A stretch of DNA of 5,656 nt from NCBI GenBank assembly GCA_015257605.1, contig JABZJV010000040.1:1-5656 (forward strand), in the 5' to 3' direction. How positions within the stretch are numbered: the stretch's first letter is position 1; each line of letters begins with the position of its first letter. The notes below the pieces were generated by a model that saw only the letters and a list, made by a program, of their open reading frames with translations, had not been told where the DNA came from and did no database searches. Positions 5,613-5,656 of this stretch are shown one piece after another. Source of the DNA: Nanosynbacter sp. Its GTDB lineage: Bacteria > Patescibacteriota > Saccharimonadia > Saccharimonadales > Saccharimonadaceae. The translations under genes and the position numbers were made by a program.

Positions 5613-5641
5613 ATTATATCAGATGAGGAATACTTTTGCAA
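5613..5641 (-). promoter_or_regulatory. rpsU promoter with extended -10
   Basis: Minus strand: TTGCAA (5636-5641), 17-nt spacer, TATAAT (5613-5618), preceded by TGA to give an extended TGN -10. AAAATTTT at 5645-5652, just upstream of the -35, could act as an UP-like element. Transcription should begin at about 5604-5607, 2 to 5 nt before the rpsU ATG, again with almost no leader. It probably drives rpsU, yqeY, adk and map, as no other promoter or terminator is obvious before the ftsA promoter. Confidence 0.72.
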
Positions 5642-5656
5642 AGCAAAATTTTACCC

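Noticed and set aside
5603..5641. A 13-residue N-terminal extension of S21 starting at the ATG at 5639-5641
   Set aside because: The extension overlaps the -10 and -35 boxes, has no Shine-Dalgarno and does not resemble S21 N-termini; MVRVTRKDE at 5602 does.

Overview
The window is a compact stretch of bacterial chromosome with nine protein genes, all on the minus strand, in transcription order from the right edge: rpsU, yqeY, adk, map, ftsA, ftsZ, nrdR, a small thioredoxin-fold gene, and a VKOR-family gene cut off by the left edge. No RNA gene, mobile element, CRISPR array or long non-coding stretch is visible. Junctions are very tight: a 3-nt gap (rpsU/yqeY), a 15-nt gap (yqeY/adk), a 16-nt overlap (adk/map), 33-nt and 48-nt gaps on either side of ftsA, zero gap (ftsZ/nrdR), a 1-nt overlap (nrdR/thioredoxin-fold) and an 8-nt overlap (thioredoxin-fold/VKOR). 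TAA, TAG and TGA all serve as stops, so the code looks standard.

The organism is probably a streamlined bacterium of the Patescibacteria/CPR, most likely Saccharibacteria (TM7). This is inference from the dense single-strand layout, a minimal ftsA-ftsZ pair without flanking murein genes, an adk-map pair away from the ribosomal protein genes, a VKOR-type thiol oxidase, and proteins very poor in cysteine. No taxonomic marker search was possible.

The right part (about 3615-5641) holds growth genes: ribosomal protein S21, a GatB/YqeY-domain protein, a short-LID adenylate kinase and a type I methionine aminopeptidase. The middle (1104-3595) is the division core: FtsA, the membrane tether with an amphipathic C-terminal helix, and FtsZ, the ring-forming GTPase with an FtsA-binding tail peptide. 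The left part (1-1103) is an NrdR-like regulator of ribonucleotide reductase, a thioredoxin-fold protein and a VKOR homologue.

Three good promoters can be read, ahead of rpsU, ftsA and ftsZ. All have an extended -10 (TGN + TATAAT or TATACT). For rpsU and ftsA the -10 lies only 8-10 nt before the start codon and there is no Shine-Dalgarno sequence, which predicts leaderless or nearly leaderless mRNAs. ftsZ instead has a leader of about 32 nt with a strong AAGGAG. Genes inside the transcription units have Shine-Dalgarno sequences embedded in the preceding gene.

Most of the window is housekeeping. The points most worth a second look are an NrdR that has lost all four zinc-ribbon cysteines, a thioredoxin-fold protein without its CXXC translationally coupled to VKOR, the leaderless promoter architecture, and changed AMP-site residues in the adenylate kinase.
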